Origin: Enterococcus phoeniculicola ATCC BAA-412
GTDB lineage: Bacteria > Bacillota > Bacilli > Lactobacillales > Enterococcaceae
Reading direction: 5' to 3'
NCBI RefSeq assembly: GCF_000407505.1
Contig: NZ_ASWE01000003.1
Span: 699,695-763,694 of the forward strand
DNA length: 64,000 nucleotides
The translations under genes were made by a program, and so were the position numbers. Shown piece after piece: positions 34,713 to 44,010 of the stretch; the stretch's first letter is position 1, and every line of letters starts with the position of its first letter. A model generated the notes under the pieces. It had not been told where the DNA came from. It did not search any database and was given only the letters and a program-made list of their open reading frames with translations.

Positions 34713-36985
34713 AAAAAGTAATTCACTATCCAAACGAGTGGGTGATGGAAGAAGCGAGTTTTGATTCTCGCTATATTCAGAAATTTGAATCTACCATGGC
34801 ACAAGGAAACGGCTATCTTGAAGCAAGAAATACCTTGGAAGAACGATACAAAAAGTCAAAACCGGGGTTATTTGTTTCAGGTATGTTTAATCAATTTTCT
34901 TCTCATGAAGTAACAGAGCTTGTAAACTTTCCGGATGTTTTTCTGACAGAAATTTCTTTGAATAAGGAATTAGTGAATTTAGAGTCAGGAAAAATTCTTT
35001 CCTATTCTAGACAAATGAATTTCAAGAATGGTGAGTCTGTGCGTTCTGTAGTCTGGAAAAGTGCACAGGGAATCGAACTAAAGCTGATGTTTAGACGATT
35101 TGTTTCTATGCATGATAAACATGTGATTGTTCAGCAAGTTAGAATTGACTCTTGTGAATCAGGAGAATTAGAAATTTTATCAGGAATTGACGCTCAGATA
35201 ACGAATAGTGGCTCTCAGCATTTTGAGGAGGGAGAAAAACGATATTTTGATAAAAAGTATCTTCAGCTATTCACACAAACTACGCAAACCCATCTTCCAG
35301 TGAGTGTCACGTGTGGGCAGACGATGAATCACTTGTTTGACAGAAAAGCAATCATGAAAAGAAGACAGATTTTTGAAAAATTTTCTGGTACTATACAGGC
35401 AAATGAACCCATTATTTTTGAAAAATATATATCAATCTATACAGGAAGAGACCAAGAATTTGATTCAAAAAAAGAAGAATGGTATTTACGCAAGCAACCG
35501 ATTTTGGAAGTCCAAAAGAATGTGGATATGGGATATGAGCAGTTAATGGCGGCTTCTGAAGATAGCTGGAATCAGATTTGGCAGAAGGCACCTATTGAAA
35601 TCAAAACACCGGCAATAAAAGATAAATTGTTGTTAAATTTTGCTAGGTATCATATTCATGCAATGGCGCCTGTGCAGGATAATCGGATGAATATTGGCGC
35701 AAAAGGAATGACAGGTGAAGGATATAAGGGACATACATTTTGGGATACAGAGATTTTCCTATTACCCTATTTCTCCTATAATTATCCTGAAAGTGCCAAG
35801 CATTTGATTGAATTTCGTCTAAATTCACTTCAAGCCGCAGAGCAAAATGCAAAAAGCAATGGTTATGACGGGGCACAATATCCGTGGGAGGCTGCTTGGC
35901 TTACAGATGGAGAGGTTACTCCGGAATTTGGCGAAATTGATATTGTAACCGGTGAACCTACGCCAATTCTTACGGGAAAGCTAGAACACCATGTGACAGG
36001 AGATGTTGTATTTGGCGTTAGTCAGTATATAACAATCTCACAGGATAGTGAATTTGAAAAAATGATTTTTCCAATGGTCTGGTCGTGTGCCAAGTTTTGG
36101 TGTACACGGGTAGAGTGGAATGACCATAAGAACAGATATGACATTCTTGATGTCATTGGGCCAGATGAGTATAAGGAGCATGTAAACAATAATGCCTATA
36201 CGAACTATTTAGCAAAATATACGATTGATAGAAGTATTGCACTTTACGCAAAATACAAGGAGTCTTTATCTGAGGAGGAACAGGGGTGGCTGGAAAAAAT
36301 GCAGCAGGTTTCTCAAGCACTCTACTTACCAGTGCCAGACGAGCAATCGATTTTACCTCAGGATGATGACTATTTGACAAAAACAATCATTGATTTGGCT
36401 CCTTATCATCAGGCGAAGCAAGTAGGAACAATTTTCCACGATTACAATTTGGAGGAAGTAAATAAGATTCAAGTGTCTAAACAGGCAGATGTACTGCTAT
36501 TGATGCTTTTATTTTCGAATCGGTTCACTAAACAAGAGTTAATGAACAATTGGGACTATTATTACCCTAAAACACTCCATGATTCTTCTTTATCCATGTG
36601 TGTCCACTGCAACTATGCTTTATTACTTGATAAAACAGTGCTTGCTTATGAACTTTTTAAGAAAACATTTGAGATAGATTTAGGGGATACGAATATGTTT
36701 TCTTCTGATGAGGGGATTCATTCTGCTTCTATGGGAGGAATTTGGCAAAATGTTGTTCTGGGGTTTGGCGGATTAGCCATTACAACAAAAGGTATATCCA
36801 TCTCACCGAAGCTGCCAAAAGAGTGGGAGGAGCTGTCCTATACATTTTCTTATGGAGGTAAAAAAATAAAAGTTCACGTATTTTCTGAACAGATTGTTCT
36901 GGAAAAAAATGAAGATTCCGAAATTCCACTTTTCGTGAATGGAAAAAAGGTTATACTTAAAGAAAACGTGACAATTGCGTATTGA
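34709..36985 (+). CDS. GH65-family glycoside phosphorylase
   Basis: The 758-residue protein has the GH65 (alpha/alpha)6 barrel. GEGYKGHTFWDTEIF is the sugar-binding motif, GPDEYKEHVNNNAYTN holds the general acid Glu (near 487), and KQADVLLLM and HSASMGGIWQ form the phosphate-binding region. Such enzymes split maltose, kojibiose, nigerose or trehalose with phosphate into glucose and beta-glucose 1-phosphate. The exact disaccharide is not readable from motifs. It overlaps the GH36-like gene at ATGA and so is translationally coupled. The beta-phosphoglucomutase needed for its product is absent from the operon. Confidence 0.92.
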   Translation: MKKVIHYPNEWVMEEASFDSRYIQKFESTMAQGNGYLEARNTLEERYKKSKPGLFVSGMFNQFSSHEVTELVNFPDVFLTEISLNKELVNLESGKILSYSRQMNFKNGESVRSVVWKSAQGIELKLMFRRFVSMHDKHVIVQQVRIDSCESGELEILSGIDAQITNSGSQHFEEGEKRYFDKKYLQLFTQTTQTHLPVSVTCGQTMNHLFDRKAIMKRRQIFEKFSGTIQANEPIIFEKYISIYTGRDQEFDSKKEEWYLRKQPILEVQKNVDMGYEQLMAASEDSWNQIWQKAPIEIKTPAIKDKLLLNFARYHIHAMAPVQDNRMNIGAKGMTGEGYKGHTFWDTEIFLLPYFSYNYPESAKHLIEFRLNSLQAAEQNAKSNGYDGAQYPWEAAWLTDGEVTPEFGEIDIVTGEPTPILTGKLEHHVTGDVVFGVSQYITISQDSEFEKMIFPMVWSCAKFWCTRVEWNDHKNRYDILDVIGPDEYKEHVNNNAYTNYLAKYTIDRSIALYAKYKESLSEEEQGWLEKMQQVSQALYLPVPDEQSILPQDDDYLTKTIIDLAPYHQAKQVGTIFHDYNLEEVNKIQVSKQADVLLLMLLFSNRFTKQELMNNWDYYYPKTLHDSSLSMCVHCNYALLLDKTVLAYELFKKTFEIDLGDTNMFSSDEGIHSASMGGIWQNVVLGFGGLAITTKGISISPKLPKEWEELSYTFSYGGKKIKVHVFSEQIVLEKNEDSEIPLFVNGKKVILKENVTIAY

Positions 36986-37005
36986 TTATAAAGGGATGGT
37001 AGGAA

Positions 37006-38025
37006 ATGGTAAGTATAAAAGATATAGCAAAGCTAACGGGTTTCTCAGTGACCACAGTGTCTCGAGCGTTGAATAATCATAGTGATGTAAATGAGCAGAC
37101 AAAAGCCATCATTCAAAAGGCAGCAAGGGAAAATGACTATGCCCCAAATATTTTAGCCAAAAGCTTGGTAAATAAAAATTCCAAGACCTTTGGATTTATC
37201 ACATCTAATTTTTCTGCGACGACTTTGATGGACAGCTTTTCGTTTAAACTTTTTATGAACTGTGTGAATCGAGCGAATGAATTAGGCTATGAAATTGTTC
37301 TTATTCACTACAAAGCAAGTATTCACAACATGAAGAGCTTCGCTCAAATTATCTCGGAACGAAACCTGGAAGGGGCAATTATTCAAGGGTTTGATGAATC
37401 TGATCCCTTTTGTAAAGAAGCAGCTGAATCGTCTATACCTACCGTTTTCATTGATATTGAGCGTAATACTGAAAATACAACCTATGTCAGCTCAGACGTA
37501 AAAAAAGCGGTAGAAATTGGTTTTTCATATCTTCTTTCAAAAGGTCATACATCTTTTTGCTTTATTCATGGGACGCCTGAATCCTGGATCACGCAAAAAT
37601 GGCTCTTAGAGGTAGAAGCATTTCGACAAAAGCATACAGCGGCAATTGAGGATTTTTATTTGCTGGATGGTTCGTATGCACTCGAACCGACAAGACAAGT
37701 GGTGAAAGAATTTTATGAGAAAAAAGAAAACAAACAGGTAACAGCAATTTTTGCAACAAGTGATGTAATGGGGATTGGGGCGATGAAGGGTGTGGCAGAT
37801 TGCGGCTTATCCGTTCCTGAAGATATCTCTATACTAGGCTATGACAATATTGTTTTAGCAGAATATGTGACACCTGCTTTGACAACGATTAGCCAAAATT
37901 TAGAAGGCGTGGGAAGTCGAGCAGTGGAATATTTATTAGAGCTCACTAAAGGACAAGTAGTGAAGCCGGGAATTCTAGATGTGACGCTTGTAAAACGTGA
38001 GTCAGTAGGTGTAAAGCATGATTGA
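37006..38025 (+). CDS. LacI-family regulator of the operon (MalR-like)
   Basis: The 339-residue repressor has an N-terminal LacI helix-turn-helix (VSIKDIAKLTGFSVTTVSRALNNHSDV) and a periplasmic-binding-protein-like effector domain ending in the usual TISQNLEGVGSRAVEYLLEL. It is embedded in the operon it presumably controls, after the GH65 gene, so it is autoregulated through the 18-bp operator at 29699-29716. The effector is probably the imported sugar or a phosphorylated product. GGTAGG precedes the ATG closely. Confidence 0.88.
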   Translation: MVSIKDIAKLTGFSVTTVSRALNNHSDVNEQTKAIIQKAARENDYAPNILAKSLVNKNSKTFGFITSNFSATTLMDSFSFKLFMNCVNRANELGYEIVLIHYKASIHNMKSFAQIISERNLEGAIIQGFDESDPFCKEAAESSIPTVFIDIERNTENTTYVSSDVKKAVEIGFSYLLSKGHTSFCFIHGTPESWITQKWLLEVEAFRQKHTAAIEDFYLLDGSYALEPTRQVVKEFYEKKENKQVTAIFATSDVMGIGAMKGVADCGLSVPEDISILGYDNIVLAEYVTPALTTISQNLEGVGSRAVEYLLELTKGQVVKPGILDVTLVKRESVGVKHD

Positions 38026-38743
38026 TTTATTAGCGAACGCAGCAAGATTTGATTTTTTATCTGTTAAAAAGTCGCCTAAGCAAAAGATTTCTTCCTCCAT
38101 GCTGATGCTCATTTTCCTAACGATTTTGTCAATTAGCCTTATTTTTGTCTTTCAGCTATCCAAGCTAGATACACCCAGAGCACTTCAGGTGCTCCAAAAA
38201 GAATCGTATCAAATTAAAAAAGAGGGGATTTCTCTTTCTGACACAGAGATTCAGCAGTTAAATCAAAAATTGAGTGAGACTGGCTATAGCCTATCGAGAG
38301 AAGCCATCTACATGGGAAAAAATAAATTTCTCTCGTTTTCTCAATTGTTAGCGCTTTATCAAGCGGAGAAGATAGACAGTGTACAAATAAATTCCACTAT
38401 TGATGAAGAGAAAACTTTTATTGAATATTTTGTGTGGTTTTATCTCTATATAAAGGAAAGTGTTACGCTTATTTGGGTGATTTTACTTGGAATTTTTCTT
38501 GCACGCATTACACAAAAATATGTAAAACAGACAAAACTTTATACGTATCAGCGTATCTTTGGCTGGATCGTAGCATTGATGATTGATCCGATACTTGTTT
38601 ATACAGTAATGGGACTCCTTGAAGTGAAATGGTCGTACCGGATATTTATTTTTACATTGCTTTATGTCATGATTGATTTTATTTTTTCTAGATATTTAGT
38701 TACCCATGTGACAATAGAAGGAGAAGAAAGGAGCACGCTATGA
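38018..38743 (+). CDS. DUF1189-type membrane protein (MalA/YvdJ-like)
   Basis: The 241-residue protein has four likely membrane segments (about residues 27-47, 138-163, 180-200 and 208-225) with an extracytoplasmic stretch between the first two. It resembles the DUF1189 family that accompanies maltodextrin operons: YvdJ in B. subtilis and MalA, next to MalR, in pneumococcus. The role is unknown. It overlaps the regulator gene by eight bases and the GH13 gene by four, so translation is coupled on both sides. The MalR-MalA order mirrors the streptococcal arrangement. Confidence 0.7.
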   Translation: MIDLLANAARFDFLSVKKSPKQKISSSMLMLIFLTILSISLIFVFQLSKLDTPRALQVLQKESYQIKKEGISLSDTEIQQLNQKLSETGYSLSREAIYMGKNKFLSFSQLLALYQAEKIDSVQINSTIDEEKTFIEYFVWFYLYIKESVTLIWVILLGIFLARITQKYVKQTKLYTYQRIFGWIVALMIDPILVYTVMGLLEVKWSYRIFIFTLLYVMIDFIFSRYLVTHVTIEGEERSTL

Positions 38744-40386
38744 AGTGGTGGCAAGATAAAGTCATCTATCAAATCTATCCTCGAAGCTTCAATGACAGCA
38801 ACGGAGATGGGATAGGTGATTTAAAGGGAATCATTGAAAAAATCGATTACTTATCTGAATTAGGTGTAGGGGCCATTTGGTTATGTCCGGTCTATCAATC
38901 ACCGAACAAAGATAATGGTTACGACATCAGTGATTATCAGGAGATTCAATCCTTGTTTGGGACGATGGAGGATTTGGAGCTGTTGATTGAAAAAGCTAGA
39001 GAAAAAAATATTTATTTATTAATGGATCTAGTAGTGAACCATACATCCGATCAACATCCTTGGTTTATTGAAGCGAGGAAAAATAAAGAAAACGATTATC
39101 GAGCGTTTTATATATGGAGAGACGGAGACGAGGGAGAAGTGCCAAATACTCTTTCCTCTGTATTTAGTGGCTCTGCCTGGACCTATGACTCTCCTTCTTC
39201 TCAATACTATCTGCATCTTTTTACAAAAGAGCAGCCAGACTTAAATTGGAAACATAAGGAGATGCGAGAAAAAATTTATCAAATGATGAATTTTTGGGCT
39301 GAAAAAGGAATTGGCGGATTTCGTTTGGATGTGATTGATTTAATTGGAAAAGAACCCGATTTGGAAATAACTGCAAATGGACCCCTTCTTCATGATTATG
39401 TGCATGAAATGAATCAAAACGTTTTTAGTAAGTATGAAGATATGCTTACCGTTGGGGAAACATGGGGAGCGACACCTGAAATTGGAAAACAGTTCTCAGA
39501 TCCAGCGCGTGAAGAGTTGTCCATGATTTTTCAGTTTGAACACATGATGCTTGATCAACAAGAAGGAAAAGATAGCTCCAACAAATGGGCGTTGAAGCCT
39601 CTGGAAATTTCTCAGTTAAAAGCAGTTATGAGTAAGTGGCAGACAGCACTTGGAAATATTGGCTGGAATAGTCTTTTTTGGAATAACCATGATTTACCAC
39701 GCATCGTTTCTCGCTGGGGGGATGATCAGACCTACTGGATGGAAAGTGCAAAGCTGTTTGCTATCTTACTTCATTTCATGAAAGGGACACCGTTTGTATA
39801 TCAAGGGGAAGAAATTGGAATGACAAATATTGTAGTCTCCAATATCGATCAAGTAGATGATATTGAGAGTCGCAACATGTATTTTGATCGTATCAATAAA
39901 GGGTATTCAAAAGAGCAGCTTCTGCATGCGATTAATGTAAAAGGACGGGATAATGCACGTACACCGATGCAGTGGAATGGATCTGTTCACGCAGGATTTT
40001 CTTCAGGTCAGCCTTGGCTTTGCGTCAATGATAATTATGAAACAATTAATGTAGAAAATCAGCTACATGATCCCGCATCTATTTTGTCCACGTATCGACA
40101 GTTAATTCATTATCGAAAGAATAATGAGCTGATTGTTTTTGGCGAATATGAACTACTGTACACAGAAGAAGAAGTATTTTCTTATCTTCGATATAATGAT
40201 ACAGAAGCAATTTTGGTTGTGACTAATCTATCAGAAAAAGCGCACAGATTTGTCTATCCAAAAAATTTGGTGTTAAAAGAACAGATTATCTCAAACTATC
40301 CCAATCAGGAGATTTATGCAGAGCAAATTGAATTAAAACCTTATATGGCGTACGCTGTAAAGGTAGCGATTCAGAAGAAGTGCTGA
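38740..40386 (+). CDS. GH13 alpha-glucosidase (oligo-1,6-glucosidase type)
   Basis: The 548-residue enzyme has the GH13 regions: DLVVNHTSDQHPW, GFRLDVIDLI (nucleophile Asp near 198), TVGETWG (acid Glu near 240) and NNHDLPR (transition-state Asp near 318). SNGDGIGDLKGI at the N-terminus is usual for intracellular alpha-glucosidases of subfamily 31. The valine in GFRLDVID suits alpha-1,6 specificity. It has no signal peptide. It is coupled to the DUF1189 gene at ATGA and is the last gene of the operon. It would hydrolyse the branches or oligosaccharides the phosphorylase cannot use. Confidence 0.9.
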   Translation: MKWWQDKVIYQIYPRSFNDSNGDGIGDLKGIIEKIDYLSELGVGAIWLCPVYQSPNKDNGYDISDYQEIQSLFGTMEDLELLIEKAREKNIYLLMDLVVNHTSDQHPWFIEARKNKENDYRAFYIWRDGDEGEVPNTLSSVFSGSAWTYDSPSSQYYLHLFTKEQPDLNWKHKEMREKIYQMMNFWAEKGIGGFRLDVIDLIGKEPDLEITANGPLLHDYVHEMNQNVFSKYEDMLTVGETWGATPEIGKQFSDPAREELSMIFQFEHMMLDQQEGKDSSNKWALKPLEISQLKAVMSKWQTALGNIGWNSLFWNNHDLPRIVSRWGDDQTYWMESAKLFAILLHFMKGTPFVYQGEEIGMTNIVVSNIDQVDDIESRNMYFDRINKGYSKEQLLHAINVKGRDNARTPMQWNGSVHAGFSSGQPWLCVNDNYETINVENQLHDPASILSTYRQLIHYRKNNELIVFGEYELLYTEEEVFSYLRYNDTEAILVVTNLSEKAHRFVYPKNLVLKEQIISNYPNQEIYAEQIELKPYMAYAVKVAIQKKC

Positions 40387-40465
40387 AGCTAAGTAAAGCG
40401 ACTCGCTTGCTTCTTAGAAGAATAAAAATTTTATAAACTTGTTGAAAAATCAGCTAGCGCTTCAA

Positions 40466-40741
40466 GAAGAGTTCGGCACAAAAGTGTTCAGCTCTGAAAA
40501 ATAAGAAGGAATTCACGAAGATTGTTCCTCAAATCTTTGGGACCAAGTAGGTACGTTTCTCCATCTATTTCTTTCAGAAATAGTGTGCCAGCGCAAGTTC
40601 AGCTTATTTTTGAAGCCTTCAACTCAGCATGTTCCATGCGTAGAAGATGATGAGAGCGAAACGAAGTCCCCACTCAACACGTAGTGTAGATGAGCTGCTT
40701 CTCTTTCCAACCTTTATTAAGAACGAGGGTGGGGTATAACT
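40466..40741 (+). repeat. Composite intergenic repeat, left part, split by the insertion sequence
   Basis: The stretch shares GTGTTCAGCTC, AATAAGAAGGAATTCACGAA, GATTGTTCCTCAAATC and GCATGTTCCATGCGTAGAAG with the copy at 18951. It carries an extra segment (about 40540-40600) not present there. It ends in the left arm of the terminator hairpin (GAGGGTGGGGTATAACT), whose right arm lies beyond the insertion sequence at 42256-42294. It fills the gap after the GH13 gene. Confidence 0.75.
40734..40741 (+). repeat. Left target-site duplication, GTATAACT
   Basis: GTATAACT directly abuts the left IS end (GGCTCT at 40742) and is repeated exactly at 42256-42263. Eight bases is the usual ISL3 duplication length. 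Confidence 0.9.
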
Positions 40742-42255
40742 GGCTCTTTGTCAATAAGGACTGATGAGTTATACAAAATCAAATCTGGGTCAGAATGAAC
40801 CTCATTCTGGCTCAGATTTTTTGTTATCTTACTTTGATTAATTGATTGATCAAAAAGATTCTAATTCTCATGTTCTCAAATGATTTAAATCCGTAGGATA
40901 CTCGTTTCATTGTCTTTATGTGTGTGTTCTTTGCTTCTATTTTTCCATTGGAGTAAGGGTAGATCATTGCGTTGGTGATGCCTTCTTCATAATTCAGAAG
41001 GTTTTGAAGCTTCTTCCGAAAACCGTCATCTAGTATTTCGGGAAGTTCTGCCAATAAGGAGAAAAATAAGTCAGGGTCTTTGTCTCGAAAGGCTTCAACT
41101 AATTCATGAAAAAAGGGATACGCCTCCTTCAGGGGCGCAGAAAAGCCAAGCAATCGATCAATCATCATTGCTTCAGTAAGAAACGGGTATTTTGGCGCTC
41201 GGAAACTTTTCCATGTTTTGTATTCATAATGGTTGATGTTTGCACGATTTTTTAGCAGAAAGCGCCAGTTCTTTCTCAGCTTTTCTGCCAGACTTTTCTG
41301 TCCTACTTTACGAAGCTCATTCATTTCACGGATACGTAACTCATTGAACGCCTGATTCATGTGTTTGACAATATGAAACCGATCAATCACTACTTTCGCA
41401 TTTGGCAAAACACGCTTGGTGAGCTGGAAGTAGGCGGCGTTCATGTCTGTAACCAAGAATTCTACTTCTTCTGGATTGGTACAGCCTAAGAAATAGCTTG
41501 TTAATCGAGGTAACTTACGCGTAGGCAAGACATCAATTAATTTTCCTGTTTCGCCATCTGCGCAAATAAAGCTCATTTTATCTTCTATGGAAGCGTGCGA
41601 ACGAAATTCATCAACCATCAATACTCTGGGGAGAATCTTCTTAGATTGCTTTGGTAAATAGCTTTTAAACTCTTTCAATGTACGAATAACGGTGGTCAAA
41701 GATACCTGACAGCTTTTCGCAATAAAAGATAAAGATACTTTTTCAGTCAGTAAAGAAGCAATTTTATATCTGACATGATTTGCGATTGAATGTCTAGGTT
41801 GGACAAAAGAACTTTGAGCAGTCCAATGAGTTCGACAATTTTTACAGGTATAGCGCTGCTTTTTTAAGCGCATAACCAAAGGCATATGATTGTATTGTTC
41901 AAAGCGGACAATCGTTTCCTTCTTCCCGTTTTTCACTACAATTGCTTTCCCATTTCCATCTACCACAGTAGAACCACAACTTCTACACGCACGAGGAGCA
42001 GGCGAGAGAACAGCATCGACGATCAACGTCTTTTCCTTCTGAAAGGTCTCGTAAGAGACCTCTGTAATCATCAAATCTTTCTCTATTATTCTCAGCATTT
42101 TTTTGATAGAATCATTCATATAGCATATCGTCCTCTCAGTTGTTTATTTTGTGGTGATTTAATCATACTAGAGAACGATATGTTTTTTAATACCTAAAGT
42201 GAAAATGGGACTGAAGAATCAATTATGATTCATCAGTCCCATAAATTATAGAGCC
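40742..42255 (-). mobile_element. ISL3-family insertion sequence, 1514 bp
   Basis: The ends are imperfect inverted repeats of about 31 bp: both begin GGCTCT and share GGACTGATGA at positions 17-26. One transposase gene is read on the minus strand. A stem-loop near the left end (40778-40820, AAATCTG with CAGATTT, then T-run) can stop plus-strand transcription entering the element. A second (42208-42240, GGGACTGA with TCAGTCCC) lies inside the right end. The element is complete, with an 8-bp target duplication, and so probably a recent insertion. Confidence 0.93.
40824..42119 (-). CDS. ISL3-family transposase
   Basis: The 431-residue protein has an N-terminal zinc-binding region (CRSCGS near 41-46, CKNCRTHW near 91-98), a helix-turn-helix (SLSFIAKSCQVSLTTVIRTL) and the DDE-type catalytic domain with VLMVDEF, VTDMNAAY and VVIDRFHIVKHMN. 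It ends with YSNGKIEAKNTHIKTMKRVSYGF, typical of the DDE_Tnp_ISL3 family. Length and reading frame are intact. The ribosome site is weak (GAGAGGA, 12 bases away). It is the only gene of the element. Confidence 0.95.
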   Translation of the reverse strand: MNDSIKKMLRIIEKDLMITEVSYETFQKEKTLIVDAVLSPAPRACRSCGSTVVDGNGKAIVVKNGKKETIVRFEQYNHMPLVMRLKKQRYTCKNCRTHWTAQSSFVQPRHSIANHVRYKIASLLTEKVSLSFIAKSCQVSLTTVIRTLKEFKSYLPKQSKKILPRVLMVDEFRSHASIEDKMSFICADGETGKLIDVLPTRKLPRLTSYFLGCTNPEEVEFLVTDMNAAYFQLTKRVLPNAKVVIDRFHIVKHMNQAFNELRIREMNELRKVGQKSLAEKLRKNWRFLLKNRANINHYEYKTWKSFRAPKYPFLTEAMMIDRLLGFSAPLKEAYPFFHELVEAFRDKDPDLFFSLLAELPEILDDGFRKKLQNLLNYEEGITNAMIYPYSNGKIEAKNTHIKTMKRVSYGFKSFENMRIRIFLINQLIKVR

Positions 42256-42294
42256 GTATAACTTAATTAGTTATGTCTCTCCCCTCTTTTTTTT
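42256..42294 (+). terminator. Right arm of the interrupted repeat hairpin, starting with the target duplication
   Basis: GTATAACT (42256-42263) is the right target duplication. TAATTAGTTATGTCTCTCCCCTC and a T-run follow. Joined to the left arm at 40725-40741 it restores the standard repeat hairpin, so the IS sits in its loop. Confidence 0.8.
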
Positions 42295-42380
42295 GCCTTT
42301 TTTTCTCCTAAAAATGAGTAGTTATTTTTTTAAAGTGTCGTTATAATAGAGGACGGAACATAGAAGAGAGGAAGTTACAC

Positions 42381-43805
42381 ATGAAAACATATCAAGAAGA
42401 TCCAAACGTACAAAAAAATCGATGGTGGATACTTATCTCGGTGGCGATGTTTACGTTTATGTCTACACTGGACTCCAGCATTGTAAATATAGCGTTACCG
42501 ACCATCTCAAAGGATATGAATGTACCAATGAATCAGTCAGAATGGGTAGTGTCTATCTATTTGATGGTCGTCTGCGCCTGTCTGCTGCTCTTTGGGAAAA
42601 TTGGTGATAGCTGGGGAAAAATTAAAGTCTATCGAATCGGAACGGTGATTTTTGTTTTTGGTTCACTCCTTTGCGGGTTTAATCATTCATTAGGATTTTT
42701 ACTTTTTGGCCGGATTGTTCAAGCACTTGGTGCAAGCATGACGATGGCAAGTAATTCAGGGATTATTACAGAGGTTTTTCCTTTAAAAGAACGAGGAAGA
42801 GCATTGGGCTCAATTGGCGCATTTGTGTCACTGGGTTCTATCGCCGGACCAGGAATTGGCGGACTTATTTTATCAAACTTATCATGGTCTTATATTTTCT
42901 GGATTAATATTCCTGTAGGGATTGTTACTATGCTGATTGGGGAAAAATTCTTACCTAAAGATATTACAAAATCACAAGAAAAAATTGACTATTCAGGGTT
43001 TGCCACTTTTGCTGTTACAATTATGACCTTTTTTGGCGGAATTTTTATGGGACAAGAATTTGGCTTTGCTTCTACACAAACGATTGTGCTGGTTGCCATC
43101 GCGATTGTCTCATTTATCTTATTCTTAGTAATCGAAAAGAAGAAGGAGAATCCGTTAATTCATTTTGCTATTTTTAAAAATAAAATATTTACGATGAGTT
43201 TAATCACAGCTGTATTAATTTTTTCATCTAATTTCTTTGTGAATGTAGTCATTCCATTTTATTTGCAGGATGCACGTCATCTAAGTGCAAGTTATGCAGG
43301 AATGCTGATGATGGTATTTCCATTATTGATGGTGGTCGGCTCACCTCTTAGCGGGTATCTAACAGATAAAATTGGCCCCTCCATTTTAATTGTTCTAGGC
43401 TTAGCGATGTTGGCTGTAACTCAGTTAATGTATATGTTTATGACAGAAACAACACCCATTTGGTATTATGTTGTGGCAACAGGCATCATGGGATTAGGAA
43501 ATGCATTGTTCCAATCGCCGAATAACACAATGGTGATGAGTAGTGTAACAAAAGATAGCTTAGGTGTCGCAGGTAGTATGAATTCATTTGCCAGAAATCT
43601 CGGAATGGTAATAGGGATTGCATTAGCAACAACGATTCTATATGATGCCATGAGTGCTGAATATGGACAACGTGTGACAACTTTTATTGCTGATCGTCCA
43701 GATATCTTTATCACAGGAATGCGTATTACGTTTCTAGGTTCATTCCTCATCTGTGCTGTAGCATTCATTCTTACGATTATTCGCTTACGAAAAAAGAATA
43801 AGTAA
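42381..43805 (+). CDS. MFS drug:proton antiporter, DHA2 family (14 membrane segments)
   Basis: The 474-residue transporter has about 14 hydrophobic segments. It carries the DHA2 signature LDSSIVNIALPTI in helix 1, GKIGDSWGKIKVY (motif A), GRIVQALGASM and the antiporter motif C (GSIAGPGIGGLI). This EmrB/QacA-like group exports drugs and other amphipathic compounds. The reading frame is complete; GAGAGGAAG precedes the ATG and TATAAT lies at 42342-42347. The nearby IS could alter its expression but lies more than 100 bases upstream. Confidence 0.9.
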   Translation: MKTYQEDPNVQKNRWWILISVAMFTFMSTLDSSIVNIALPTISKDMNVPMNQSEWVVSIYLMVVCACLLLFGKIGDSWGKIKVYRIGTVIFVFGSLLCGFNHSLGFLLFGRIVQALGASMTMASNSGIITEVFPLKERGRALGSIGAFVSLGSIAGPGIGGLILSNLSWSYIFWINIPVGIVTMLIGEKFLPKDITKSQEKIDYSGFATFAVTIMTFFGGIFMGQEFGFASTQTIVLVAIAIVSFILFLVIEKKKENPLIHFAIFKNKIFTMSLITAVLIFSSNFFVNVVIPFYLQDARHLSASYAGMLMMVFPLLMVVGSPLSGYLTDKIGPSILIVLGLAMLAVTQLMYMFMTETTPIWYYVVATGIMGLGNALFQSPNNTMVMSSVTKDSLGVAGSMNSFARNLGMVIGIALATTILYDAMSAEYGQRVTTFIADRPDIFITGMRITFLGSFLICAVAFILTIIRLRKKNK

Positions 43806-43914
43806 AAAAAAATAGAGAAAATTTATTGAGAAATAGTGTGCATCTTTCTCAATAAATTACCATACTTACCAGTGAAGTATCTGTTTGAAAGAGTATTATT
43901 CGCTAATTTTTTAA

Positions 43915-44010
43915 GGGAGAGACAGGAGTTGCTTCTGTTCCCAACCTTGATTAAGATTTTAGAAGGGTGGAGTATAACTAATCAAGTTATACTTCACCCT
44001 CCTCTTTTTT
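43915..44010 (+). terminator. Short copy of the composite repeat with terminator
   Basis: GCTTCTGTTCCC, then TTAAGATTTTAGAAGGGTGG lead into the stem AGGGTGGAGTATAACT, a four-base loop, AGTTATACTTCACCCT and six Ts (43962-44010). It closes the MFS transporter transcript. The following 44011-44183 is AT-rich with no gene. Confidence 0.85.
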
